From positions 2,976,001 through 3,040,000 of the forward strand of contig NZ_JACIBV010000001.1 of NCBI RefSeq assembly GCF_014195505.1: a stretch of DNA of 64,000 bases, given 5' to 3'. The notes beneath the pieces are model-generated. The model made no database searches. It worked only from the letters and a program-made list of their open reading frames with translations, and was not told the DNA's origin. Below are positions 54,322-64,000 of the stretch, piece after piece. A program made the position numbers and the translations under genes. The first letter of the stretch is position 1; the number at the start of each line of letters is the position of its first letter. The stretch comes from Nonomuraea dietziae (GTDB taxonomy: Bacteria > Actinomycetota > Actinomycetes > Streptosporangiales > Streptosporangiaceae).

Positions 54322-55422
54322 ATGACGCAGGGACCGCTCGCCGGGGTGAAGGTGCTGGAGCTGGCCGGGCTCGCGCCCGGCCCTTTCGCCGGGATGATGC
54401 TGGCCGACCACGGTGCCGAGGTGCTGCGGGTCGACCGGGTCAAGGCCGTCTCCGACCGGCCGCGCAGGGACGTGATGGACAGGGGCAAGCGCACGATCGG
54501 CCTCGATCTGAAGTCGCCGGAGGGCGTGGCCGCCTTCAAGGAGCTCGCCGCGGGCGCCGACGTGGTGATCGAGGTGTTCAGGCCGGGCGTCGCCGAACGG
54601 CTCGGCATCGGACCCGACGACCTGCACGCGGTCAACGAGCGTCTGGTCTACGGCAGGATGACCGGCTGGGGCCAGGACGGGCCGCTCGCGCCCACCGCGG
54701 GCCACGACATCGACTACATCGCGATCTCGGGGGCGCTGTCCATGCTGGGGCGCGAGGGCGACAAGCCGACCCCGCCGATCAACATCCTGGGCGACTTCGC
54801 CGGCGGGGGCCTCATGCTGGCCTACGGCGTGCTGCTCGCCCTGTTCGAGCGTGAGAGGACCGGCAGGGGCCGGGTGATCGACGCGGCCATGGTGGACGGC
54901 GCGGCCGTGCTGTTCGCGATGTTCTACAACTCGGGATGGGGCGCGCGCGGCACGAACCTGCTCGACACCGGCGCCCCCGTCTACGACACCTACGAGACCG
55001 CCGACGGGCAGTTCATGGCGGTCGGCGCGCTCGAGCCGCAGTTCTGGGCGGCGCTCACCGAGAAGATGGGCCTGACCGACCTGCCCGACAGGAACGACCG
55101 CGCCCAGTGGCCCGCGCTGCGCCGACGACTGGAGGCTGCCTTCAAGGAGCGGACGCGGGCCGAGTGGGAGACCGTCTTCGAGGGCTCCGACGCGTGCGTC
55201 TCGCCCGTGCTGTCCCCGACCGAGGCCGCCGAGCATCCGCACAACGTCGCGCGCGGCACGTTCGTGAAGGTCGGCGACTCCACCCAGCCGAGGCCCGCGC
55301 CCCGGCTGCTCGGCGCGCCCGAGCCCGACCTGTCCCCCGCGACCAGGCTGCTCGACCTGTCGGAGTGGGGCCTCGACGAGGAGCGAGCGGCCAAACTCAG
55401 GCAGGCCGGCGTCCTGGCGTGA
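54322..55422 (+). CDS. Alpha-methylacyl-CoA racemase (CaiB/BaiF family)
   Basis: 366 residues of the type III CoA-transferase fold. LAGLAPGPFAGMMLADHGAEVLRVDR is the CoA-binding start, GHDIDYIAISGAL holds the racemase His-Asp pair, and NILGDFAGGGL carries the second catalytic Asp, the pattern of alpha-methylacyl-CoA racemase. It inverts 2-methyl branched acyl-CoA so that beta-oxidation of methyl-branched fatty acids or steroid side chains can proceed. The ATG at 54322 lacks a clear ribosome site. It is divergent from the kinase gene. Confidence 0.92.
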   Translation: MTQGPLAGVKVLELAGLAPGPFAGMMLADHGAEVLRVDRVKAVSDRPRRDVMDRGKRTIGLDLKSPEGVAAFKELAAGADVVIEVFRPGVAERLGIGPDDLHAVNERLVYGRMTGWGQDGPLAPTAGHDIDYIAISGALSMLGREGDKPTPPINILGDFAGGGLMLAYGVLLALFERERTGRGRVIDAAMVDGAAVLFAMFYNSGWGARGTNLLDTGAPVYDTYETADGQFMAVGALEPQFWAALTEKMGLTDLPDRNDRAQWPALRRRLEAAFKERTRAEWETVFEGSDACVSPVLSPTEAAEHPHNVARGTFVKVGDSTQPRPAPRLLGAPEPDLSPATRLLDLSEWGLDEERAAKLRQAGVLA

Positions 55423-55474
55423 GCGCGCAGTAGCCGCCCGCCGGCCCGTGTCCACTGTCACCCCGTCGTAGAAG

Positions 55475-55511
55475 TTGTCACGAATGTAGTAGACGTACTA
55501 CATTCGACCGC
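55475..55511 (+). promoter_or_regulatory. Promoter with perfect 11-bp-arm operator, ABC/HTH operon
   Basis: TTGTCA (55475-55480), 18-bp spacer, TACATT (55499-55504), then 7 nt to the ATG at 55512, so the mRNA is probably leaderless. The palindrome CGAATGTAGTA-GACG-TACTACATTCG (55481-55506, no mismatch) fills the spacer and covers the -10, an ideal repressor site. The HTH protein encoded third in the operon is the natural candidate. Confidence 0.75.
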
Positions 55512-56336
55512 ATGAGTACTGTGGTGAGTGTCCGCGGGCTGCGGATGTCGTACGGCAAGCGCGAGGTCCTGCGCGGCGTCGATCTCGAGGTACGGCGCGG
55601 CGAGACCGTCGCGCTCCTCGGCCCCAACGGCGCGGGCAAGACGACCACCGTCGAGATCCTCGAGGGCTTCAGGCACCGCGCGGGCGGTGAGGTGGAGGTG
55701 CTGGGCGAGGACCCCTCCCGAGGCGGCGAGGACTGGCGGGCCAGGGTCGGCGTGGTCCTGCAGGACTGGCGCGACCACCCCCGGTGGCGGGTCGCCACCC
55801 TGATCGACCACGTGGCGGCCCACTACCCCGACCCGTGGGACACCGGCGAGCTGCTCAGGGCGCTCGGCCTCGGCGGCCAGGCGGCCAGCAAGGTCGGCCA
55901 GCTGTCCGGCGGTCAGCGGCGCAGGCTCGACGTCGCGCTCGGCATCGTCGGCAGGCCCGAGCTGCTCTTCCTCGACGAGCCGACCACGGGCTTCGATCCC
56001 GAGGCTCGCAGGGAGTTCCACGAGCTGATCGCGAACCTCGACACCACGATCATGCTGACCACGCACGACCTGGCCGAGGCCGAGAAGCTGGCCGACCGCA
56101 TCGCCGTCCTCCTCGAAGGGCGGATCGCGGTCTTCGGCACGCCCGACGAGCTGGCGCGGGCCGTACAGGCGCCCTCCCTGGTGCGCTGGAGGGACGGCTC
56201 CGAGCAGACGGCGCAGCCCTCGGAGCTGGCGTGGAAGCTGCACCAGAAGTACGGAGGGCCGGTCCCCGACCTGGAGATCAGGCGCCCCACCCTCGAAGAG
56301 AGCTACCTCAACCTGGTGGAAAGGAGCGCGGCATGA
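55512..56336 (+). CDS. ABC transporter ATP-binding protein
   Basis: 274 residues: Walker A GPNGAGKTTTVE, Q-loop LQDWRDH, signature LSGGQRRRLDVALG, Walker B LLFLDEPTTGFDP and the H-loop TTHDLAEAEKL, followed by the C-terminal domain of DrrA-like exporters. It is the intact counterpart of the frameshifted ATPase at 12001, with about the same order of residues throughout. The ATG is leaderless-type. The stop overlaps the permease ATG (ATGA), so the two are translated together. Confidence 0.94.
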   Translation: MSTVVSVRGLRMSYGKREVLRGVDLEVRRGETVALLGPNGAGKTTTVEILEGFRHRAGGEVEVLGEDPSRGGEDWRARVGVVLQDWRDHPRWRVATLIDHVAAHYPDPWDTGELLRALGLGGQAASKVGQLSGGQRRRLDVALGIVGRPELLFLDEPTTGFDPEARREFHELIANLDTTIMLTTHDLAEAEKLADRIAVLLEGRIAVFGTPDELARAVQAPSLVRWRDGSEQTAQPSELAWKLHQKYGGPVPDLEIRRPTLEESYLNLVERSAA

Positions 56337-57103
56337 GCACGCTGGCACTCGGGGTCAGGCGCGGCCTGATCGAGCAGGCCTCGATCATGAGGGACGGCAG
56401 GGAGCTGAGCGGCCAGCTCGCGGGCCTGGTGATGTTCGTGCTGCTGATGCTGTGGATCGGCGACAACCCCGCGGGCGGCGGGGTCGGGATGAGCGCGTTC
56501 ATGGCGGTCGGGTTCATGGCCTTCACCGTCTTCTCGGCGGGGACCATGTCGCTGCCGCTGCTGATCGCCACCGACAGGGAGGAGGGCGCCCTGCTGCGGC
56601 TGCGCGCCCTGCCCCGCGGCCTGCGCGTCTACGTCACCGGCAGGGCGGTCTCCCTGATGCTGCACATCGCGGGGCACTCGGCGATCATGCTGGCACTCGG
56701 GGCCGCCGTGGGCGGGCTGGGCGCGCCGGCGCACTGGCCGACCCTGCTGTGGTCGCTGGCGCTCGGCACGCTCGCGGTGGTCCCGCTCGGCACCGCGATC
56801 GGCGCGATGCTGCCGAGCGCGAAGACGGCCGCCGCGGTGATCGGCGTGCCCACGATGCTCCTGATGATCTGCTCGGGGGTGATGCTGCCCGTGCGGATGA
56901 TGCCGGAGGCGGTCCAGTGGGTCGCGCAGGCCTTCCCGCTCTACTGGCAGGGCCACGCGCTGCGGGCGGCGTTCTTCGACTCCCCCGCGGGCGAGCTGCA
57001 CGGCGTCTGGCAGCTGGGCACCGCGGCGATCGTGATGGGCGCGTGGGCGCTCGCCGGTATGGTGCTGGCACCGTGGTTGCTGCGCAGGGTCACTCGCAAG
57101 TGA
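56333..57103 (+). CDS. ABC-2 type transporter permease
   Basis: 256 residues with six hydrophobic segments in the ABC-2 layout: LVMFVLLMLWIG, MAVGFMAFTVFSAGTMSLPLLIATDREEGALLRLRALPRG, then three membrane helices, and the late loop MLPVRMMPEAVQWVAQAFPLYW before the last helix. It forms the exporter with the ATPase upstream. Substrates of this type include drugs and glycolipids; none can be inferred here. An HTH regulator follows 9 nt downstream. Confidence 0.92.
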   Translation: MSTLALGVRRGLIEQASIMRDGRELSGQLAGLVMFVLLMLWIGDNPAGGGVGMSAFMAVGFMAFTVFSAGTMSLPLLIATDREEGALLRLRALPRGLRVYVTGRAVSLMLHIAGHSAIMLALGAAVGGLGAPAHWPTLLWSLALGTLAVVPLGTAIGAMLPSAKTAAAVIGVPTMLLMICSGVMLPVRMMPEAVQWVAQAFPLYWQGHALRAAFFDSPAGELHGVWQLGTAAIVMGAWALAGMVLAPWLLRRVTRK

Positions 57104-57112
57104 GGATTCGCG

Positions 57113-57340
57113 GTGTCGAACGAGGTCGTCTACAACAGGATCCCGATGCTCAGGGCCGAACGCGGGATCTCCCGCAAGGACCTGGCCGCGGCGCTCGGGG
57201 TCCACTACCAGACCGTGGGCTATCTCGAGCGGGGCGAGTACAGCCCGTCCCTGTTCCTGGCCCTGAAGATCGCTGAGTATTTCGAGGTGCCGGTGGAGGT
57301 CGTCTTCTCCCTCCATCCGTTCGCCAGGTTGGGGTCGTGA
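57113..57340 (+). CDS. Small XRE-type HTH regulator
   Basis: 75 residues: NRIPMLRAERGISRKDLAAALGVHYQTVGYLERGEYSPSLFLALKIAEYFEVPVEVVFS, a single Cro/CI-type helix-turn-helix of the YozG/HigA-less short class often encoded with ABC transporters and small membrane proteins. GAGGA eight nucleotides before GTG 57113 is the ribosome site. It probably represses its own operon at the palindrome 55481-55506. Its stop overlaps the next start. Confidence 0.92.
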   Translation: MSNEVVYNRIPMLRAERGISRKDLAAALGVHYQTVGYLERGEYSPSLFLALKIAEYFEVPVEVVFSLHPFARLGS

Positions 57341-57897
57341 TGAACAGGTGGGAGAAACAGCGCGAGCGCCTGGAGAACATGCCGGCGCAGCGCCTCTGGG
57401 CCACCCGCCCTGCCCGCCGCCGTCTCGTGGCGGTCGGTGTGGCGGCGCTCTGCCTGCTCTGGGCCGGGCTCGTGGTGATCGTCCGGTACGCGCCGAGTGA
57501 CCTGGCGCGCAACGTCTACCTGTCGATGTTCGCGGTCAGCCTGCTGGTCGGCTTCCCCGTGATGGGATGGCTGAACGCCGCGGCGCGAGGTGCCCTCTCG
57601 CTGCCCGAGCGCTTCCTCGACGAGCGGCAGCTGGCCGAGCGGCGCAGGGCCTACACCTCCGCGCACCGCGCCACCAGCGTCGTGCTCGGCGTGCTCTTCG
57701 TGCTGACGAACGTGGTGAGCCACGCCGACGGCCAGCTCACGCTGACCATCCCGATGGCCCTGGTGGCACCGCTCGCGCTGACGCTGTTCGCGACGCACTA
57801 CACGATCCCCGTCCTCATCACCGGGTGGCGGCTCACCGACCCCCCGCCGGACGACGATGATCCCTCTGAGATCCAAGTGACCTCCAAGGACGCCTGA
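57337..57897 (+). CDS. Membrane protein of the ABC/HTH operon
   Basis: 186 residues: a basic N-terminus (RWEKQRERLENMPAQRLW) and about four membrane helices (LVAVGVAALCLLWAGLVVIV, VYLSMFAVSLLVGFPVMGW, RATSVVLGVLFVLTNVV, LTIPMALVAPLALTLFATHYTIPVLI), ending in an acidic tail (DPPPDDDDPSE). GTG 57337 or ATG 57340 overlaps the HTH gene stop, so it is the fourth coupled gene. HTH plus DUF-type membrane protein is a recurrent actinobacterial pair; its role is unknown. Confidence 0.82.
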   Translation: MMNRWEKQRERLENMPAQRLWATRPARRRLVAVGVAALCLLWAGLVVIVRYAPSDLARNVYLSMFAVSLLVGFPVMGWLNAAARGALSLPERFLDERQLAERRRAYTSAHRATSVVLGVLFVLTNVVSHADGQLTLTIPMALVAPLALTLFATHYTIPVLITGWRLTDPPPDDDDPSEIQVTSKDA

Positions 57898-57906
57898 GAA
57901 TCATGT

Positions 57907-57933
57907 GTTCCCTTCTCAGAACAGGAAGGGAAC
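57907..57933 (+). promoter_or_regulatory. Hairpin that covers a ribosome-binding site
   Basis: GTTCCCTTC-(9 nt)-GAAGGGAAC is a perfect 9-bp inverted repeat. Its right arm is the Shine-Dalgarno (GGAAGGGA) of the secreted-protein gene starting at 57937. It may stop transcription of the upstream operon, gate translation of the next gene, or both. Confidence 0.6.
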
Positions 57934-57936
57934 GAT

Positions 57937-60348
57937 GTGAACAGGACAGCGTTGCTGCTGAGCGCGATGATGCTCGGCGGGCTGCTGGCCGCCCCTCCAG
58001 CGCTCGCGGCGCTCGCGGCCCCCACGGCCGCGGCCCCGGTCACCGTGTCGGTGGCCCAGGCCGAGGCGAGCCCCGCGCGGCAGTCGGGTGACTGCCCCAC
58101 CACGGTCGGCTTCTCCGCCGTGGTCGCGGCCAAGGGCAAGGGCGTCGTGCGCTATCGCTGGGTGCGCGGCGACGGCAGCAAGGGCGCCGTGAAGAGCTTC
58201 CGCGTCGACGGCGCCCGCAGGGCGACCGTCAGGGACCGGCAGACGTTCGAGCGCTCGGTCACCGGCTGGCAGGCCGTCGAGGTGCTGGGCCGCAAGGGCC
58301 TGTCCCGCAAGGCGTACTTCAGCGTGACCTGCGCGGGCGGGGGCGAGCTCTACGACGTGGGCCACCCGCTGCCCGCGAGCCACGCGGGCCGTCCGGTGAT
58401 CGCCGCCGCCGACGTGGACGTCACCCCGCCCGCCTACACGGGTCAGTGCCCCACGACCGTACGGTTCACCGCCACGCTCCAGGTCTCCCGCACCCCCGCC
58501 AGGGTCGGCTACCAGTGGATCGACGGAGCGGGGGGCGAGAGCCGTCCCGAGTACCTCGACTTCCCCGCCGGAGGGCCCAGGCTGCGCCAGGTGTCGCTGC
58601 CCGTGACGGTCAGCGCGAGCACGAGCGGCTGGAAGGCCGTCAGGATCCTGGATCGCGCGGGTCACGACTCGGGCAGGGCCCTCCACACGGTGACGTGCTC
58701 CAGCACGCCGCCGACGTCGCCGCCGCCCACCTCCCCGCCGCCGACGTCACCTCCGCCCACCTCGCCCCCGCCGTCGTCGCCCCCTCCGTCGTCGCCGCCG
58801 CCGTCCAGCCCGCCGCCGGTGGTCGCGGTGCCGTCGATCGTGGAGATCGACCCCGGTGACCACATCGGCTCGTGCGACACGCCGGTCGACTACCGCGCCA
58901 CCGGCATCCTCGCGCTGCCCGCGGGCCCCGCGACCACGGTGAAGTACGCCTGGGGGCTCGACGGCCGCCAGGACGGTGTGGAGGAGGCGAGCTTCGTCGC
59001 CGACGACAAGCCGCGCACCGTCCGGGTCGTCAAGACCTGGCGGCTGACCAAGGCCGACGCGGGTGAGCACGTCGTGTCCCTCAGGGCGGCGGGCGGCTCA
59101 CCCGCCACGAAGTCCTTCACCCTCACGTGCAAGGAGACGCCGAAGCCCGTCGTCACCATCGGCGAGATCACCGCGCCCGCCTACACCGGCGACTGCGCCA
59201 GGGTGCCCAACCACCGGGCCCGCGCCGTGCTCTCCCTCAGCCGGCCGGGCGAGATCGAGTACCGGTTCGTGATCGACAAGCTGGCCTTCCCCTACAGGAA
59301 GGTCTCGGTCACCGGCGGCTCCGGCGTCACCGTGGAGTCCGACGCGTGGGCCTCGGCCACCAGCGGCACCGTGCGGGTGGAGGTGAAGAACCACAACGCG
59401 CCGGCCAAGGAGGCGGCCTACACCGTCACCTGCGCGGCCGAGCCCAAGGTCACCGTGAACGCCGAGGTGGCGAAGGTCACCACGCACACCGACTGCGTGA
59501 GGCCGCACACCTTCAGGGGCACCGGCGCCGTCGGGCTGAACCGTGAGGGCACGATCTCCTACCGCTGGGTGGTCGACGGCAAGGCGACGGACTGGAGGAC
59601 GGTGACGTTCGCTTCGGCGGGCGAGAAGGCGGTGAGCCCGCACGAGTGGCAGGCCGCCAAGACCGTCACCGGCACGGTCGCCCTGGAGACCAAGGAGCAC
59701 AACCGCCCCGCGGCCCGCAAGGACTACACGCTGTCGTGCCCCTCGGCGTGGCTGACCGACGCCAAGGTCGACCCCGCCACCTGGAGCGGCGACTGCTCGG
59801 GCAAGCGGTTCGTCTTCACCGCGAAGCTCCACTCCACGAAGAACCAGAACGTGCGCGTCGAACTGGTCGAGGCGCACAGTGGCTCCCTGATCGACCACGC
59901 CGACCACAGGGTGCTGGCCCACCTGCCCGAGACCGTCACGATGAACCGCTTCTTCAACGTGACGCTCAAGGTGGACACACAGCTGCGGATCACCTCGCCC
60001 GCCGAGGGACACCGCAGCCAGATCATCCCCGTCGACGTCACCTGCCACAAGGTCACCTTCAGCGACGTGAAGGCCACCAAGGCGCCGAACACGTGCGGGA
60101 ACTGGGCGCTGAGCGGCAAGATCACGCTCAGCTGGCCCGCCTCCCTCAGCTACCGGTGGGCGCGCAGGACGGCCTTCAGCACCTGGGAGGGCGACTGGGT
60201 CACGGTGAACGCGCCCGCGGGCGTCAAGGAGGTCTCCAAGACGTACACGGCGCGCTCGCGCGACAACGGGCAGTTCAGGCTCGAGGTCCGCACGCCGTAC
60301 GAGACGGTCTCGTCTCCTGCCGGCTATCAGTCCAGCTGTTCCAGCTGA
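57937..60348 (+). CDS. Large secreted protein of seven disulfide-bonded beta modules
   Basis: 803 residues with a signal peptide (cleavage near residue 25-33). The mature part contains seven modules of about 80-100 residues, each opening with a Cys (CPTTVGF, CPTTVRF, SCDTPVDY, DCARVPNHRA, DCVRPHTF, DCSGKRFVF, TCGNWAL) and closing with a Cys (VTC, VTC, LTC, VTC, LSC, VTC, SSC). Between them is the pattern Y-x-W-x-x-D-G, as in Ig-like folds with one disulfide. A Pro/Ser/Thr linker of about 40 residues separates modules 2 and 3. No enzyme motif is seen; binding or surface adhesion is likely. GTG 57937 follows GGAAGGGA. Confidence 0.82.
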   Translation: MNRTALLLSAMMLGGLLAAPPALAALAAPTAAAPVTVSVAQAEASPARQSGDCPTTVGFSAVVAAKGKGVVRYRWVRGDGSKGAVKSFRVDGARRATVRDRQTFERSVTGWQAVEVLGRKGLSRKAYFSVTCAGGGELYDVGHPLPASHAGRPVIAAADVDVTPPAYTGQCPTTVRFTATLQVSRTPARVGYQWIDGAGGESRPEYLDFPAGGPRLRQVSLPVTVSASTSGWKAVRILDRAGHDSGRALHTVTCSSTPPTSPPPTSPPPTSPPPTSPPPSSPPPSSPPPSSPPPVVAVPSIVEIDPGDHIGSCDTPVDYRATGILALPAGPATTVKYAWGLDGRQDGVEEASFVADDKPRTVRVVKTWRLTKADAGEHVVSLRAAGGSPATKSFTLTCKETPKPVVTIGEITAPAYTGDCARVPNHRARAVLSLSRPGEIEYRFVIDKLAFPYRKVSVTGGSGVTVESDAWASATSGTVRVEVKNHNAPAKEAAYTVTCAAEPKVTVNAEVAKVTTHTDCVRPHTFRGTGAVGLNREGTISYRWVVDGKATDWRTVTFASAGEKAVSPHEWQAAKTVTGTVALETKEHNRPAARKDYTLSCPSAWLTDAKVDPATWSGDCSGKRFVFTAKLHSTKNQNVRVELVEAHSGSLIDHADHRVLAHLPETVTMNRFFNVTLKVDTQLRITSPAEGHRSQIIPVDVTCHKVTFSDVKATKAPNTCGNWALSGKITLSWPASLSYRWARRTAFSTWEGDWVTVNAPAGVKEVSKTYTARSRDNGQFRLEVRTPYETVSSPAGYQSSCSS

Positions 60349-60351
60349 GCC

Positions 60352-60816
60352 TCACACGGCTACGTAGAGATCGGCGCCCGCCGGGTGGTGCACCTCGAGA
60401 TCGGTGGTGAACGACCTGGCGGGCGTGCCGCCCGACTCGGTGTGCTTCCACACCCGCTGCCACGCGTCGATGATCGCCTGCGGCATCTGCCCCCTGGCCT
60501 CGACCTTCAGCGTCCGCCCCGCCGGCACGCGCACCGCCACCATGCCCTCGGGCAGCCTCGGCACCGTGCGCACCCCCACACCGACGATCTGCGTGTACGC
60601 CCCGTGGTGGTCGCTCTCGTAGTCGGTCAGGACCGCGTAGAGATTCTCGTCCAGCCGCCCCGGCACATGGGCGAACGCCCCAGGAGCCCCCGCCCGCTGC
60701 CAGAGGGTCGGCAGCCTCGCCCGCGACGGGTCCATCTCGTCGGCGTTGCTGGTGCGTACGGCCAGGCCGACCACCAGCACTTCGGACCGCTCCACGATGT
60801 CCACCGCGTCCTCCAT
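60352..60816 (-). CDS. GyrI-like effector-binding domain protein
   Basis: 154 residues of a stand-alone AraC-type effector-binding (SOUL/GyrI-like) domain: VERSEVLVVGLAVRTSN, LPTLWQRAGAPGAFAHVPGRLDENLYAVLTDYESD, YTQIVGVGVRTVP, VRVPAGRTLKVEARGQMPQAIIDAWQRVWKH and a C-terminal DLEVHHP. These bind small hydrophobic ligands, and some hydrolyse cyclopropanoid toxins. It ends 3 bp from the convergent secreted-protein gene and is divergent from guaB1. Confidence 0.88.
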   Translation of the reverse strand: MEDAVDIVERSEVLVVGLAVRTSNADEMDPSRARLPTLWQRAGAPGAFAHVPGRLDENLYAVLTDYESDHHGAYTQIVGVGVRTVPRLPEGMVAVRVPAGRTLKVEARGQMPQAIIDAWQRVWKHTESGGTPARSFTTDLEVHHPAGADLYVAV

Positions 60817-60864
60817 CCCCCAGGTCTGTCCCGCAGATCATATGGCCACGGAAAGAGGGAATGA

Positions 60865-62937
<2,073 letters not shown>

Positions 62938-62941
62938 TAGA

Positions 62942-62960
62942 GTCTTCTAGGTCAGAAGAC
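62942..62960. promoter_or_regulatory. Inverted repeat at the FKBP promoter
   Basis: GTCTTCT-(5 nt)-AGAAGAC is perfect over 7 bp and lies 19 nt before the GTG at 62980, overlapping a TAGAGT -10-like hexamer (62938-62943). It is either an operator or a 5' mRNA hairpin. Confidence 0.45.
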
Positions 62961-62979
62961 ATCCACCAAGGAGTACAAC

Positions 62980-63354
62980 GTGGCACTCGAGAAGCCGGAG
63001 ATCGACTTCCCGGAGGGCAACCCGCCCGCCGACCTGGAGATCGTCGACATCGTCGAGGGGGACGGCCCCGAGGCCAAGCCTGGACAGAGCGTCCAGGTGC
63101 ACTACGTCGGTGTCGCTTTCTCCAGCGGCGAGGAGTTCGACGCGTCGTGGAACCGCGGCACGCCGTTCGAGTTCCCGCTGGGTGGCGGGCGCGTCATCGC
63201 CGGCTGGGACCGCGGCGTGGCGGGCATGAAGGTCGGCGGACGGCGCAAGCTCGTCATCCCGCCGCACCTGGGCTACGGCAACCAGGGCGCGGGCCGCGCC
63301 ATCAAGCCGGGCGAGACGCTCATCTTCGTCGTCGACCTGCTCGGCGTTCGCTGA
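62980..63354 (+). CDS. FKBP-type peptidyl-prolyl cis-trans isomerase
   Basis: 124 residues, one FKBP domain: VQVHYVGVAFSSGEEFDASWNRGTPFEFPLGGGRVIAGWDRGVAGMKVGGRRKLVIPPHLGYG...IKPGETLIFVVDLLGV, with the aromatic and acidic active-site residues (Y, D, F, V-I, W, Y) in place. There is no signal peptide, so it is cytoplasmic. AAGGAG before GTG 62980 supports the start. Confidence 0.95.
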   Translation: MALEKPEIDFPEGNPPADLEIVDIVEGDGPEAKPGQSVQVHYVGVAFSSGEEFDASWNRGTPFEFPLGGGRVIAGWDRGVAGMKVGGRRKLVIPPHLGYGNQGAGRAIKPGETLIFVVDLLGVR

Positions 63355-63544
63355 CGCTCGCGTGGTGTCGGGTACGGCCCGCCGTGCCCGACACCACCCG
63401 CGCCCTCGGCGGCCCTCGCGTCCTTCGAGGAACCGCCATCACCGCCTCGCCGATCCCCGCACGACGCCTGACCCAAAGGCCCCAGACACTGGATCCAAAG
63501 GTCAAGCGGGACTTTTGTCGCTCCTGTAGGGCAACATAAGCGTT

Positions 63545-64000
63545 GTGCTACTGATCGACGTCGTTCGCGTTTCCGAGGCCGTGTCCAGGACCTCTGCCCG
63601 CCTGGGCAAGATCGGCCATCTGGCCGAGCTCCTGGGCCGGGTCGGCGCCGACGAGGCCGAGATCGCCATCGCCTACCTCTCGGGCGAGCTCCCCCAGCGC
63701 CAGATCGGCGTCGGCTGGCGCACCCTGCAGGACCCTCCGCCGCCCAAACTGGTCGCCACCGCCACCCTCACCGACGTCGACGCCCTCCTCACCCGCATCA
63801 AGGCCGTCTCGGGCCCCGGCTCCCAGGCCGCCCGCAAGGCGCTGGTCGAGGAGCTATTCACCGCCGTCACCAGCCAGGAGCAGTCTTTCCTGCTCCGCCT
63901 GCTCTCCGGCGAGCTGCGCCAGGGCGCGCTCGACGGGGTGATGATCGAGGCCGTCGCCAAGGCCTCCGGCGCCGCTTCGGCCGACGTCCGGCGGGCGCTC
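63545..64000 (+). CDS. ligB: ATP-dependent DNA ligase LigB, N-terminal part (cut by window end)
   Basis: From GTG 63545 an open frame runs to the window end: LLIDVVRVSEAVSRTSARLGKIGHLAELLGRV, YLSGELPQRQIGVGWRTL, VDALLTRIKAVSGPGSQAARKALVEELF and FLLRLLSGELRQGALDGVM. This is the DNA-binding N-terminal domain of mycobacterial-type LigB; the catalytic KxDG lies beyond the window. LigB seals nicks with ATP and is non-essential in mycobacteria. A CATAAG hexamer just upstream and no ribosome site suggest a leaderless start. Confidence 0.9.
   Translation, partial: MLLIDVVRVSEAVSRTSARLGKIGHLAELLGRVGADEAEIAIAYLSGELPQRQIGVGWRTLQDPPPPKLVATATLTDVDALLTRIKAVSGPGSQAARKALVEELFTAVTSQEQSFLLRLLSGELRQGALDGVMIEAVAKASGAASADVRRAL

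Overview
This 64 kb window has very high GC content and strongly GC-biased third codon positions. It carries several markers of a filamentous actinomycete: a B12-dependent ribonucleotide reductase next to nrdR, lexA close by, a SapA-like secreted protein, a tricorn protease homologue, a mycobacterial-type LigB ligase, GuaB1, and a methyltransferase/flavoprotein pair of the kind that makes 10-methyl branched fatty acids. Together these suggest the order Streptosporangiales (Nonomuraea/Microbispora-like). The order is an inference; no rRNA or tRNA gene was seen.

Layout. 0-10.7 kb: accessory genes, namely two MFS exporters (one beside the start of a LysR gene, one divergent from an HxlR regulator), a PrsW-type membrane protease, a fluoroacetate-dehalogenase-like hydrolase, a CGNR zinc-finger protein with an unusual insert, an amidohydrolase, the SapA-like protein, soxR divergent from an erythromycin-esterase-fold protein that lacks its usual active-site motifs, and a DUF418 membrane protein. 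10.7-12 kb: a decayed ABC transporter operon (frameshifted ATPase, collapsed permease) whose intact relative lies at 55.5 kb. 12.3-20.2 kb: nrdR-nrdJ with two NrdR boxes, a small LysM protein, and lexA with its own SOS boxes. 15.7-23.1 kb is gene-poor and full of degenerate tandem repeats, including a 24-unit array with a 39-bp period beside the LysM gene. 23-30 kb: a secreted GH6 cellulase, a small membrane protein, a MalY/PatB aminotransferase, tricorn protease and a DUF1697 protein. 30-34.7 kb: leuS behind a probable leader-peptide attenuator, and a proline-rich membrane protein.

34.7-43.9 kb is a lipid/terpenoid-type oxidation region: two related cytochromes P450, a ketosynthase, an alpha/beta hydrolase, a GMC oxidoreductase and an acyl-CoA ligase. 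The two P450 genes have the same 26-bp near-palindrome against their start codons, and a weaker copy precedes the GMC gene, so one repressor probably controls all three. Embedded here is an RNA methyltransferase behind an 8-codon leaderless ORF ending Arg-Leu-Arg, followed by hairpins: a candidate antibiotic-responsive attenuator.

43.9-64 kb: small membrane proteins, an AhpD-like protein, a MerR/MFS pair, a DLH-family hydrolase, the tmsA-tmsB pair, a 2-hydroxyacid dehydrogenase, a membrane Ser/Thr kinase, an alpha-methylacyl-CoA racemase, a four-gene ABC/HTH operon with a strong palindrome in its promoter spacer, a secreted seven-module protein, an effector-binding protein, a frameshifted guaB1, a degenerate SDR, an FKBP prolyl isomerase and the beginning of ligB. 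Many genes start 6-7 nt after a -10-like hexamer without a Shine-Dalgarno, suggesting frequent leaderless transcripts.
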